Made by a program: the position numbers and the translations under genes. Positions 1 through 6,448 of a stretch of DNA of 64,000 nt are shown piece after piece (the first letter of the stretch is position 1; each line of letters begins with the position of its first letter). Under the pieces are notes generated by a model. It worked only from the letters and a program-made list of their open reading frames with translations, was not told the DNA's origin and did no database searches. Source of the DNA: a bacterium (lineage in GTDB: Bacteria > Vulcanimicrobiota > Xenobia > Xenobiales > Xenobiaceae); assembly GCA_030535355.1 (NCBI GenBank), contig JAUNIO010000006.1, positions 31,935 to 95,934 on the forward strand, read 5' to 3'.

Positions 1-548
1 CATGCGCTGCCGCTGAAATGCATATTCAAATGTTTGAGGCAGACATCGCCGGCATTGCAGTGCTGCGGCTTATTCTTAACATCCAGCAGTTCGCGCCGCT
101 GCAAATCCAACAGATAGGACAAGCCGTCTTCAAACAGCCACAGCTGCTGCGGCTTCTCCACGGTTATGGACAGAGAGGCGCTGAGTTCGGGGCGTTCTTT
201 TAAGGTGACCGTCAAAACCAGCGGCGCCTCGGTGAGTTTCAGCCCCTTTAATTCCAGCACGCTTTCCGAAGTGCTGATCTCCGCGCAGCCTTCCCCGGCG
301 AAACTGAAAGTATAAGCATTAGGCTTAACCCAGTCCAGGGTGCCGTCTTTATTGCGGGCGATTACCTGCAGCCGCTCTTTGCCGTTTACGCCGCAGATCA
401 AAGGCGCGGCCATATCTTCGGGATCGCTGATTTCATTTTTCCAGTTTTTAAGTTTCAGATGATCGTGTTTAGGAGAAATAGCTAATTTCCTGTCCCAGGA
501 AGCGACAGGAATGATGAAGAGATTTTCAGCGTTAACGGGGTTGAACAT
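1..548 (-). CDS. Unknown protein, C-terminal part beyond the window edge
   Basis: An open frame on the minus strand begins at the ATG at 548-546 behind a strong AAGGAGG site and runs off the left edge after 182 codons. The visible part opens MFNPVNAENLFIIPVASWD and has no signal peptide. It contains an alternating hydrophobic stretch (about residues 85-140, with LKLTEAPLVLTVTLKE and SASLSITVE) that looks like a beta-sandwich or Ig-like domain. I do not recognise the family. A promoter with good spacing lies upstream. Codon use is consistent and the ribosome site is excellent, so the gene is real, but its function is unknown. Confidence 0.75.
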   Translation of the reverse strand, partial: MFNPVNAENLFIIPVASWDRKLAISPKHDHLKLKNWKNEISDPEDMAAPLICGVNGKERLQVIARNKDGTLDWVKPNAYTFSFAGEGCAEISTSESVLELKGLKLTEAPLVLTVTLKERPELSASLSITVEKPQQLWLFEDGLSYLLDLQRRELLDVKNKPQHCNAGDVCLKHLNMHFSGSA

Positions 549-634
549 AGGCGGCCTCCTTACACACAGACAATTTTACAAATACTTTAAACATTACGGT
601 TTAATTAATAAAAGAACAACATTTACTGTAATAC

Positions 635-662
635 ATAATACACAAATTTACAAAAAAGTCAA
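635..662 (-). promoter_or_regulatory. Sigma-70-type promoter for the truncated gene
   Basis: On the minus strand TTGACT (662-657) and TATTAT (640-635) are separated by 16 bases. The expected start near 628 gives a leader of about 80 bases before the ATG at 548. The surrounding region (about 560-720) is strongly AT-rich. I see nothing else convincing between 549 and 848. Confidence 0.5.
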
Positions 663-848
663 CTTTAATGACTGCCTTGTCCCCAAAGTTATAAACTTAC
701 GCACAGCATATTGACAATTACCGGACAGTAATCTGAGATATTAAGGAGATTGGTCTCGGCTGCCGGCAGATGTCATAAGGCGCTGCGGCAAAGCGGCAGC
801 CGCATGCTGTCCGGCGGCCGGAAGTCACGCCGGATGCGGAAGCGTCGG

Positions 849-1301
849 TCAGCGCATCTTTTTCACATATATCCGCGACAGGTTTCCTTCTATGTCTTTC
901 AGCTGAGTTCTGTACTCGCAGCCGTATTTTTCGTACAGTCCGACGTGGTTCGCGGAGATATAAACTTCGGAGACCTGCTCCGCTTCAGCAAGGCGCTCAA
1001 TTTCCGCGAAAAGCAGTCCGACATAACGGTGTCCCCGATGCCGTGGGAAGGTATAGACAAAGCCCATCCAGGGCGTGAGTTCCGTGGGCTTAATATCGTC
1101 TTTTTCAGCATAGGTGCAGTAGGAGATCAGCTCGCTGCCGTCGGTCAGCAGCAAAACTTTGGAGTCCTCGCCGACGGTGCGGAAAAACGCGCCCCGGCTC
1201 AGAAGTTCGTACAGAAAGGCGCCGGCGCTCCAGTCGCTTTTCTTGATCTCGGCCAGCCAGTGTTCCTGACGATCACTTTCGTAAAAGCTGATGACTTTCA
1301 A
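849..1301 (-). CDS. GNAT-family N-acetyltransferase
   Basis: The 150-residue product starts KVISFYES after a TTG at 1301 that follows GGAGAGG by seven bases. A longer frame from 1355 has no ribosome site, so I prefer the TTG. The stretch from VLLLTDGSELISYCTYAEKDD to GFVYTFPRHRGHRYVGLLF is the GNAT core: two strands, then the pyrophosphate loop RGHRYVG that holds acetyl-CoA. The C-terminal part ends in YISANHVGLYEKYGCE, the usual NxxxxxLYEKxGF ending. The family transfers acetyl groups to small amines or proteins. The substrate here cannot be told. It is a single gene with no partner. Confidence 0.85.
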   Translation of the reverse strand: MKVISFYESDRQEHWLAEIKKSDWSAGAFLYELLSRGAFFRTVGEDSKVLLLTDGSELISYCTYAEKDDIKPTELTPWMGFVYTFPRHRGHRYVGLLFAEIERLAEAEQVSEVYISANHVGLYEKYGCEYRTQLKDIEGNLSRIYVKKMR

Positions 1302-1383
1302 GGGTCTTCCTCTCCGCACGGCGGCAAAAACGGTGTGGGCGGCAAATGGTTTCAAATTATATCAATGATCACAGCAGCATATG

Positions 1384-2319
1384 TCAATCGCGGTTATCGC
1401 CTTTGCTTTCCCGATCCGCCCCCGGGAACTGCACCGTCACAATCGCCGCAAACATAACTATGCACCCCCACAATTCCCTCGAAGCCAAGCGCTCATCCAG
1501 CAGAACAGCCCCCGCGAGCACGGCGAAAACAGATTCCAAACTCATCAGCAGCGAGGCGACGGCCGGCTCAGTGTATCTCTGCGCGGTCATCTGTAAAGTA
1601 TAGCCAAGTCCTCCGGAGATCAAACCGCAGTAAACGATAGGCCAAAACGCCGCCTGAATCTTATGCCAGCTGGGACTTTCCAGAATCAGCGCCAAAACCG
1701 CCGAGATTACGGCAGCCGCAGCAAACTGCACCGCCGAAATGCGCAGAGGATTCCCCTGCCGCGCAAAATGATCGCAGCAGAGAATATGGCCGCTGAACAG
1801 CAGAGCGCACAGCCCGACCCACACATCGCCGCGGTTCAGGCTCAGGCTCTCGGTTACGCAGAGCAGATACATGCCGCCCACTCCCAGCAGCACCGCCAGC
1901 CAAACCGTCCGGGCCTGGCGCTTTTTAAACAGCATTCTGTCAATCACGGGAACCATTATCATATACATGGCTGTGATAAAACCGGCTTTGCCGGCCGAGG
2001 TGTAAACCAGTCCCACCTGCTGCGCCAAGCTGGCCGCTGTCAAAAATCCCCCACAGCAAAGGCCCCCGATGATTTCTCGCTTCAGCTGCAGATTCAGCCC
2101 CAAAGTCCGAAGTTCGCCATCCGCCGCAGGAGCGTTTTCTCCTCTTCCGTTCAGCAAAGCCAAGAAGCCGACTGCCGCTGCCGCCAAAACCATCCTGGCT
2201 GCGTTAAAGGTTATCGGCTCGATGCTATCCATGCCGGTGCGCTGGGCCGCAAAAGCTGTACCCCAAATGAAGGCCGTAAAGAGCAAAAGCAGATTTCCTA
2301 ATAGTTTCTTATTGCGCAT
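1384..2319 (-). CDS. EamA/DMT-family membrane transporter
   Basis: The 311-residue protein has about ten hydrophobic segments arranged as two EamA repeats. The first begins LLGNLLLLFTAFIWGTAFAAQ and the second runs through GDVWVGLCALLFSGHILCCDHFARQ. The C-terminal half holds the family signature region QRYTEPAVASLLMSLESVFAVLAGAVLLDE. Members of this drug/metabolite superfamily export or import amino acids and other small metabolites across the inner membrane, and the substrate is not predictable. I chose the ATG at 2319 because it matches the typical family start. A frame from 2352 adds 11 residues, and neither start has a good ribosome site. Confidence 0.85.
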   Translation of the reverse strand: MRNKKLLGNLLLLFTAFIWGTAFAAQRTGMDSIEPITFNAARMVLAAAAVGFLALLNGRGENAPAADGELRTLGLNLQLKREIIGGLCCGGFLTAASLAQQVGLVYTSAGKAGFITAMYMIMVPVIDRMLFKKRQARTVWLAVLLGVGGMYLLCVTESLSLNRGDVWVGLCALLFSGHILCCDHFARQGNPLRISAVQFAAAAVISAVLALILESPSWHKIQAAFWPIVYCGLISGGLGYTLQMTAQRYTEPAVASLLMSLESVFAVLAGAVLLDERLASRELWGCIVMFAAIVTVQFPGADRESKGDNRD

Positions 2320-2628
2320 AAGATTTATTTTTTTACAAAGATTACAAAGCACTTGGCAACGTACTTAATATTCCCATTTTCGGAATATTTTGCTTCATTT
2401 AAACAATTTCTTCCCACTGCTAAGCCAACTGTTGCCAAGCATTACGATAGAAGCAACTCAATCTCCCCCGCTGTAAACCGGTTATATCGGCATAACGCTT
2501 CACTACAAGTCCATAGCGCCTGTAAGTGTTCAGCCCAAAATTAGCTACACTGCCTCACCAACGCGGGAATTAAGCCCGTCACTTAGAATTTACGGGGAAT
2601 TCTGTATAAAAATACAAGCGAGATACTC

Positions 2629-5169
2629 ATGCACAAGCCCGAACTCCTGGCCCCCGCCGGCAATTTAGAAGCCCTGCGCAGCGCCCTCATCGGCGGCGCC
2701 GATGCCGTCTATTTCGGCCTCAACGTCGGCTTTAACGCCCGCGCCAAATCCTCCGCCGACCTCACCCTGGAAAACCTCCCTGCTATCCTCGACGAAATCC
2801 ACAGCTGCGGCGCCAAAGCCCATATTACTCTCAACACCCTGGTTTTCGAGGATGAACTGGGCAAAGTTAAAGACATTCTGCTGCAATTAGAAGAGGCGCG
2901 GGTAGATGCCATCATCATTCAGGACATCGGCGTGGCTCTGCTGGCCAAACGCTACGCTCCGCACATTCAGCTGCACGCCAGCACCCAGATGACTGTCAGC
3001 AGTTCCTCAGCTACAGATTTCGCCCGCCAGCTGGGCATGTCCCGCGTAGTTCTGCCCCGCGAGCTCTCTTTAGAGGAAATAGAGCGCACCGCCAGACATA
3101 CGCCCCTGGAAACCGAAGTCTTCATCCTGGGTGCTCTGTGCATGTCCTACAGCGGCCAGTGCCTGGCCAGCCTAGCTTGGGGAGGACGCTCCGCCAACCG
3201 CGGCCAGTGCGCCCAAGCCTGCCGCCTGCCCTATCAGGCCATCATCGACGGCAGCATCCGCTACCCCGCCGATCATCCCGCCCATTTCTTCAGTCCCCGC
3301 GACCAAGCCGGTCTCACCGAAGTGGCCGAGCTGGCTCACATAGGTGTAGATTCGCTGAAAGTCGAAGGCCGCCTCAAAGGCCCCAACTACGTTTACATGG
3401 CCACAAGTTCGGTGCGCCATCGCCTGGACGAGCTGGACGATGGCGACAACGTCCGCCATACCGCCGCCCTGCGCCGCGACTTCACCGATTTAAACTTAAC
3501 CTTCTCCCGCGGCTTCGGCCACGGCTTCCTGTGCGGCATCGATCACAAAGGCTTGGTTTCCCCGCTCTCTCCTCAGCACCACGGCGTGTATCTGGGTCAG
3601 GTTCTAGCGGTGCGCGGGCGCACGCTGACCGTACCCCGCCAGCCCGACAGCTCTAAGCGATCCAGTGAATCCGGCCCGGATGTCCAGGCCTGCCTGCCCG
3701 TTACTCCCCAAAAGGGCATGGGCGTACTGATCATTCCCGCTGCCGCGCCTCCTACCTTCCAAAGTCCCAATCCCGGCCTGGGCGGCCCCCTTTTCGATGT
3801 GCGCAAAACCGCCAAGAATTACGAGCTCACCTTCGGTCACATCGGCCCCAGCCTGGAGAAAGTCCGCCCTGGCGATCAGGTCTTCATCACCAGCTCTCCA
3901 GTCCTAAGCGCGCAGATTAAGCAAGCCTTAAAGGGAACCCCTACAGGACGGCAAGCGCTTTCCCTTAAGATTAGCGGCCAAGAAGGCGAACCGCTGCGCA
4001 TCAGCGCCCGCGCCGCTGAAAGCTGCGCGGAGGTCAGCAGCACCGTTCCCCTGCAGAAAGCTCAGCGCCGCGCTCTGGACGAAAACGCTCTGCGCGAAGC
4101 CTTTTCCGCATTGGGCGGCACACCCTACCACTTGGCCAAATTGGATTGTTCCCCATTGGAAAACGGTTTGTTCCTGCCGCTATCCGAGTTAAAACCTCTG
4201 CGCCGCCAGCTCCTGGAAGCTTTGCAAAACACTGTACCAAACGAAAGAAAAGCTAATTCCTACTGCGCCTTCCGTCAGACTCAGCCCGAGTATGTTCCTG
4301 CGGAGGCTCTGCCTCATTTAAGCGTGCTCTGCCGCAGTGAAGCCCAAGTGCGCGCCGCTTTGGCATGTCAAATAGAGGAGATCGAATTGGAGTTTAATCC
4401 CCGGCAGTCTCTGTACGCGGCCATGAACAAGCTGGTAAGGCAGCAAGCCGAAGTCAGGCTGACGCTGACCACCCCGCGCATCCACAAAGACGGAGAAGAG
4501 CATTTCCTGGACCGCCTGGTCAGCCAAGGCTGCCGGCGCGTCATGGTGCGCAGTCTGGGGGCCTTGGTTTATCTGCGCAATTGCCAAGCCCAGCCCCTGC
4601 TGGACGGCGATTTTTCCCTCAACATCGCCAATTCTCTGAGCGCCCGCTATTTCTTCCGCTGCGGCCTACAGCGCCTGGTTCTCAGCGACGACCTAGACCT
4701 GAAGCACGCCTGTCAGCTGTCCGAGCGCTTAACCAAGTACTCGGCTGCGGATCTGAGCCAGCTTGATGACAGCGACAGCGCTCCCCGTTTAAGCCAGCGG
4801 CTGCTCATGCCCATCTACCGCCATATTCCCGCTTTTTACACGCAGCACTGCTTCTTTGCGGAATATCTCAGTTCCGAGGAACACCCCGCCCCCGGCCGCT
4901 GCGGCATGCCCTGCCAAAAGCACACCCTCGCCTTCCAGGACCGCCTGAGCGAAGTGCATCCTTTGAGCGCTGACGCCTGCTGCCGCAATACTCTTTATGA
5001 CAGCAGAGCCAAAAACACCATAGAGCATTTGGAAACCTACTGGCGGCACGGCCTGCGTCAGTTCCGGGTGGAGTTCCTGCAGGAAAACTACGCCGAATCC
5101 TGTGCTCTGCTGCAGAAATTGCAGAAGCAGCTGCAAAACCTAAAAGAATCACAATACCAGGAAACATAG
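2629..5169 (+). CDS. U32-family peptidase with C-terminal DUF3656-type region
   Basis: The product is 846 residues and opens MHKPELLAPAGNLEALRSALIGGADAVYFG, the standard start of the U32 TIM-barrel. The family motif E-x-F-x-x-G-A-[LM]-C-x-S-Y-S-G-x-C is present as EVFILGALCMSYSGQC, followed by RGQCAQACR and the SLKVEGRLK segment. The conserved cysteines are thought to bind an iron-sulphur centre. The long C-terminal half matches the DUF3656-bearing class, which is linked in other bacteria to 23S rRNA hydroxylation (RlhA) rather than to proteolysis. The substrate here is inference. It is monocistronic and divergent from the EamA gene. Confidence 0.9.
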   Translation: MHKPELLAPAGNLEALRSALIGGADAVYFGLNVGFNARAKSSADLTLENLPAILDEIHSCGAKAHITLNTLVFEDELGKVKDILLQLEEARVDAIIIQDIGVALLAKRYAPHIQLHASTQMTVSSSSATDFARQLGMSRVVLPRELSLEEIERTARHTPLETEVFILGALCMSYSGQCLASLAWGGRSANRGQCAQACRLPYQAIIDGSIRYPADHPAHFFSPRDQAGLTEVAELAHIGVDSLKVEGRLKGPNYVYMATSSVRHRLDELDDGDNVRHTAALRRDFTDLNLTFSRGFGHGFLCGIDHKGLVSPLSPQHHGVYLGQVLAVRGRTLTVPRQPDSSKRSSESGPDVQACLPVTPQKGMGVLIIPAAAPPTFQSPNPGLGGPLFDVRKTAKNYELTFGHIGPSLEKVRPGDQVFITSSPVLSAQIKQALKGTPTGRQALSLKISGQEGEPLRISARAAESCAEVSSTVPLQKAQRRALDENALREAFSALGGTPYHLAKLDCSPLENGLFLPLSELKPLRRQLLEALQNTVPNERKANSYCAFRQTQPEYVPAEALPHLSVLCRSEAQVRAALACQIEEIELEFNPRQSLYAAMNKLVRQQAEVRLTLTTPRIHKDGEEHFLDRLVSQGCRRVMVRSLGALVYLRNCQAQPLLDGDFSLNIANSLSARYFFRCGLQRLVLSDDLDLKHACQLSERLTKYSAADLSQLDDSDSAPRLSQRLLMPIYRHIPAFYTQHCFFAEYLSSEEHPAPGRCGMPCQKHTLAFQDRLSEVHPLSADACCRNTLYDSRAKNTIEHLETYWRHGLRQFRVEFLQENYAESCALLQKLQKQLQNLKESQYQET

Positions 5170-5481
5170 CTCGGCTTGGCACCTGAAAGACAAGAAAAGA
5201 TAACAGATGAAACTATCTGCCCAACCTTTTTTTTATTTCCATTGCAATAATATTTTATACTGCCGCAACGCAAAGCGTGAACTGCCTGCAGCTGCGCTTA
5301 TACAATGTACCCGCTGCGGGAACCGGCACTGCGCTCAGTCTGTCAGTCAGTCTTGCGCAGCAGAATCTTGTAAAAGCGGAGAGAATAATTAATCTAACTG
5401 TCTATAAAATTGGTCTTATTCTGAAACTATTACAGCTAAGAAAATTGCTGCGGCGCCAATATGTTGAATAATTTTCAATCG

Positions 5482-5510
5482 TTGCAGATCGCCTAGTCAT
5501 CTGCTATACT
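5482..5510 (+). promoter_or_regulatory. Sense promoter of toxin-like locus, copy 1
   Basis: TTGCAG (5482-5487) and TATACT (5505-5510) are 17 bases apart. Transcription should begin near 5517, so the RNA would open with GTGCTGCCAATAGA. That sequence is exactly complementary to TCTATTGGCAGCAC just downstream of the peptide gene. A leader hairpin GGTCGAGGGG/CCCCTCGGCC (5558-5567 with 5575-5584) lies between promoter and ORF. Confidence 0.75.
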
Positions 5511-5628
5511 TGGTTTGGTGCTGCCAATAGAGGTAAGCGGTTAGCCCTTACGACCTGGGTCGAGGGGCCTTTAACCCCTCGGCCGTTTGAAACCCGCATG
5601 GGAATCCGACGAAAGGGGGGCTGAAGTT

Positions 5629-5742
5629 ATGCTGTATGTTGATGTACTCTTAGCAGTGTTCAGCTTAATAGCGCTGGCCTGTTTCGGTATAGGTTTTGTC
5701 CTTGGTTTTGCCATAGGCAATACTAATCATAAAAGCAAATAG
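5629..5742 (+). CDS. 37-residue hydrophobic peptide, putative type I toxin, copy 1
   Basis: ATG at 5629 follows a purine-rich AAAGGGGGG site after about nine bases. The frame encodes 37 residues: a short acidic N-terminus (MLYVDV), one hydrophobic span of about 24 residues containing GxGFVLGFAIG, and a basic tail NHKSK. This one-helix plan is typical of membrane-acting type I toxins and the small holin-like peptides of Firmicutes. The ORF sits between a sense promoter and a facing antisense promoter, with a structured 110-base leader whose 5' end pairs with the 3' region. The function is inferred from this architecture and no toxicity can be seen directly. Confidence 0.75.
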   Translation: MLYVDVLLAVFSLIALACFGIGFVLGFAIGNTNHKSK

Positions 5743-5816
5743 CCGCTCTCCAAGTCCAAAAGTGAGCGGCTATTTACTAGCTTAACATAAGGGCTGACCG
5801 TCTATTGGCAGCACTT
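5729..5816 (-). ncRNA. Putative antisense antitoxin RNA, copy 1
   Basis: A near-perfect minus-strand promoter, TTGACA (5851-5846) and TATAAT (5828-5823) with 17-base spacing, would start an RNA near 5816. It runs towards the peptide gene and meets a hairpin (arms 5764-5775 and 5737-5748) followed by a GCTTTT tail. The RNA of about 88 bases overlaps the 3' end of the peptide mRNA, the layout of a type I antitoxin. Confidence 0.65.
5737..5775. terminator. Hairpin terminator of the antisense RNA, copy 1
   Basis: AAATAGCCGCTC (5737-5748) pairs with GAGCGGCTATTT (5764-5775), twelve perfect pairs. The 5' arm includes the peptide stop codon. The minus-strand read-out ends in TTTGCTTTT, so termination is clearest for the antisense RNA. 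On the sense strand it may act as a 3' structural element. Confidence 0.7.
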
Positions 5817-5822
5817 TTATTC

Positions 5823-5851
5823 ATTATAAAGCTTGCTTCCGGCGCTGTCAA
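5823..5851 (-). promoter_or_regulatory. Antisense promoter, copy 1
   Basis: The minus strand carries consensus TTGACA and TATAAT hexamers 17 bases apart. This is the best sigma-70 match in the region and stronger than the opposing sense promoter, as expected when antitoxin RNA must exceed toxin mRNA. Confidence 0.75.
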
Positions 5852-6027
5852 CGCGCGCACTGCCTGCGCCCAGTCATTCTTCCCGCGCCTTCGCCAATTC
5901 CTGATACATCTGCATCAGCGCCGCAGGGGAAGAATCAATCAGACTGCTTATGGCATAGGACCTCTTTTAAATCTATTACAGCTCAGAAAATTGCTGCGGC
6001 GCCAATATGTTGAATAATTTTCAATCG

Positions 6028-6056
6028 TTGCAGATTGCCCGGTCGTCTGCTATACT
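6028..6056 (+). promoter_or_regulatory. Sense promoter of toxin-like locus, copy 2
   Basis: TTGCAG (6028-6033) and TATACT (6051-6056) have the same 17-base spacing as copy 1. The spacer itself differs from copy 1 at four positions, while both hexamers and the transcribed leader are unchanged. Confidence 0.75.
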
Positions 6057-6174
6057 TGGTTTGGTGCTGCCAATAGAGGTAAGCGGTTAGCCCTTACGAC
6101 CTGGGTCGAGGGGCCTTTAACCCCTCGGCCGTTTGAAACCCGCATGGGAATCCGACGAAAGGGGGGCTGAAGTT

Positions 6175-6288
6175 ATGCTGTATGTTGATGTACTCTTAGC
6201 AGTGTTCAGCTTAATAGCGCTGGCCTGTTTCGGTATAGGTTTTGTCCTTGGTTTTGCCATCGGCAATACTAATCATAAAAGCAAATAA
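6175..6288 (+). CDS. 37-residue hydrophobic peptide, putative type I toxin, copy 2
   Basis: The peptide is identical in sequence to that at 5629-5742, and the only difference in the codons is ATC for ATA at Ile29. The stop is TAA instead of TAG, and that change is part of a compensated hairpin. It has the same AAAGGGGGG ribosome site and leader hairpin. Complete conservation of the peptide while flanking antisense sequence diverges suggests both copies are functional. The toxin role is inferred, as for copy 1. Confidence 0.75.
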   Translation: MLYVDVLLAVFSLIALACFGIGFVLGFAIGNTNHKSK

Positions 6289-6364
6289 CCGCTCTCTCGG
6301 TCCAAAAGTGAGCGGTTATTTCGATAACTTAACTTAAGGGCTAACCATCTAACGGCAGCACTCT
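6276..6364 (-). ncRNA. Putative antisense antitoxin RNA, copy 2
   Basis: It would start near 6364 from the promoter at 6399-6371 and stop at the hairpin with arms 6310-6321 and 6283-6294. Its 5' part reads GTGCTGCCGTTAGATGG where copy 1 has GTGCTGCCAATAGACGG, so the two antisense RNAs differ at the region that would contact the toxin mRNA. Confidence 0.65.
6283..6321. terminator. Hairpin terminator of the antisense RNA, copy 2
   Basis: AAATAACCGCTC (6283-6294) pairs with GAGCGGTTATTT (6310-6321). Relative to copy 1 a G-C pair has become A-T by changes in both arms, which supports selection on the RNA structure. Confidence 0.7.
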
Positions 6365-6370
6365 TTTGTT

Positions 6371-6399
6371 ATTATAACGCGGGTATATGTGGCTGTCAA
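6371..6399 (-). promoter_or_regulatory. Antisense promoter, copy 2
   Basis: TTGACA (6399-6394) and TATAAT (6376-6371) on the minus strand have a 17-base spacer unrelated in sequence to that of copy 1. Both consensus hexamers are retained although the spacer has changed, which argues for function. Confidence 0.75.
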
Positions 6400-6448
6400 A
6401 CTGACAGCCGCTTAATCTATACAAGCCATATTCTCAGTCAGGTGACGC

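Larger units (their letters stand above)
5428..5851. repeat. Tandem duplication, copy 1 (toxin-antitoxin-like unit)
   Basis: This segment and 5974-6397 are direct copies offset by 546 bp. From 5511 to 5736 the two copies differ by one base, inside the peptide reading frame (ATA or ATC for Ile29). Divergence is concentrated in the -35/-10 spacer, the 3' hairpin and the region beyond it, where the antisense transcript would arise. Confidence 0.9.
5974..6397. repeat. Tandem duplication, copy 2 (toxin-antitoxin-like unit)
   Basis: This is the second copy of the unit at 5428-5851. The shared block begins at a common CTATTACAGCT segment. Identity is nearly complete through the leader and ORF. It falls off after the 3' hairpin, where the sequence upstream of the antisense -10 box is largely different but both promoter hexamers are kept. 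Confidence 0.9.

Noticed and set aside
750..1457. Plus-strand frame of 235 residues
   Set aside because: It lies antisense to the GNAT gene, which has a good TTG start, ribosome site and family motifs. Its composition is shadow-like.
3138..3656. Plus-strand frame of 172 residues inside the U32 gene
   Set aside because: Arg/Pro/His-rich shadow in another frame of a GC-rich conserved gene.
5277..5471. Small plus-strand frames before the toxin loci (also 5805-6017)
   Set aside because: They share a C-terminus only because the duplicated segment is read in the same frame. No ribosome site exists and they cover promoter sequence.
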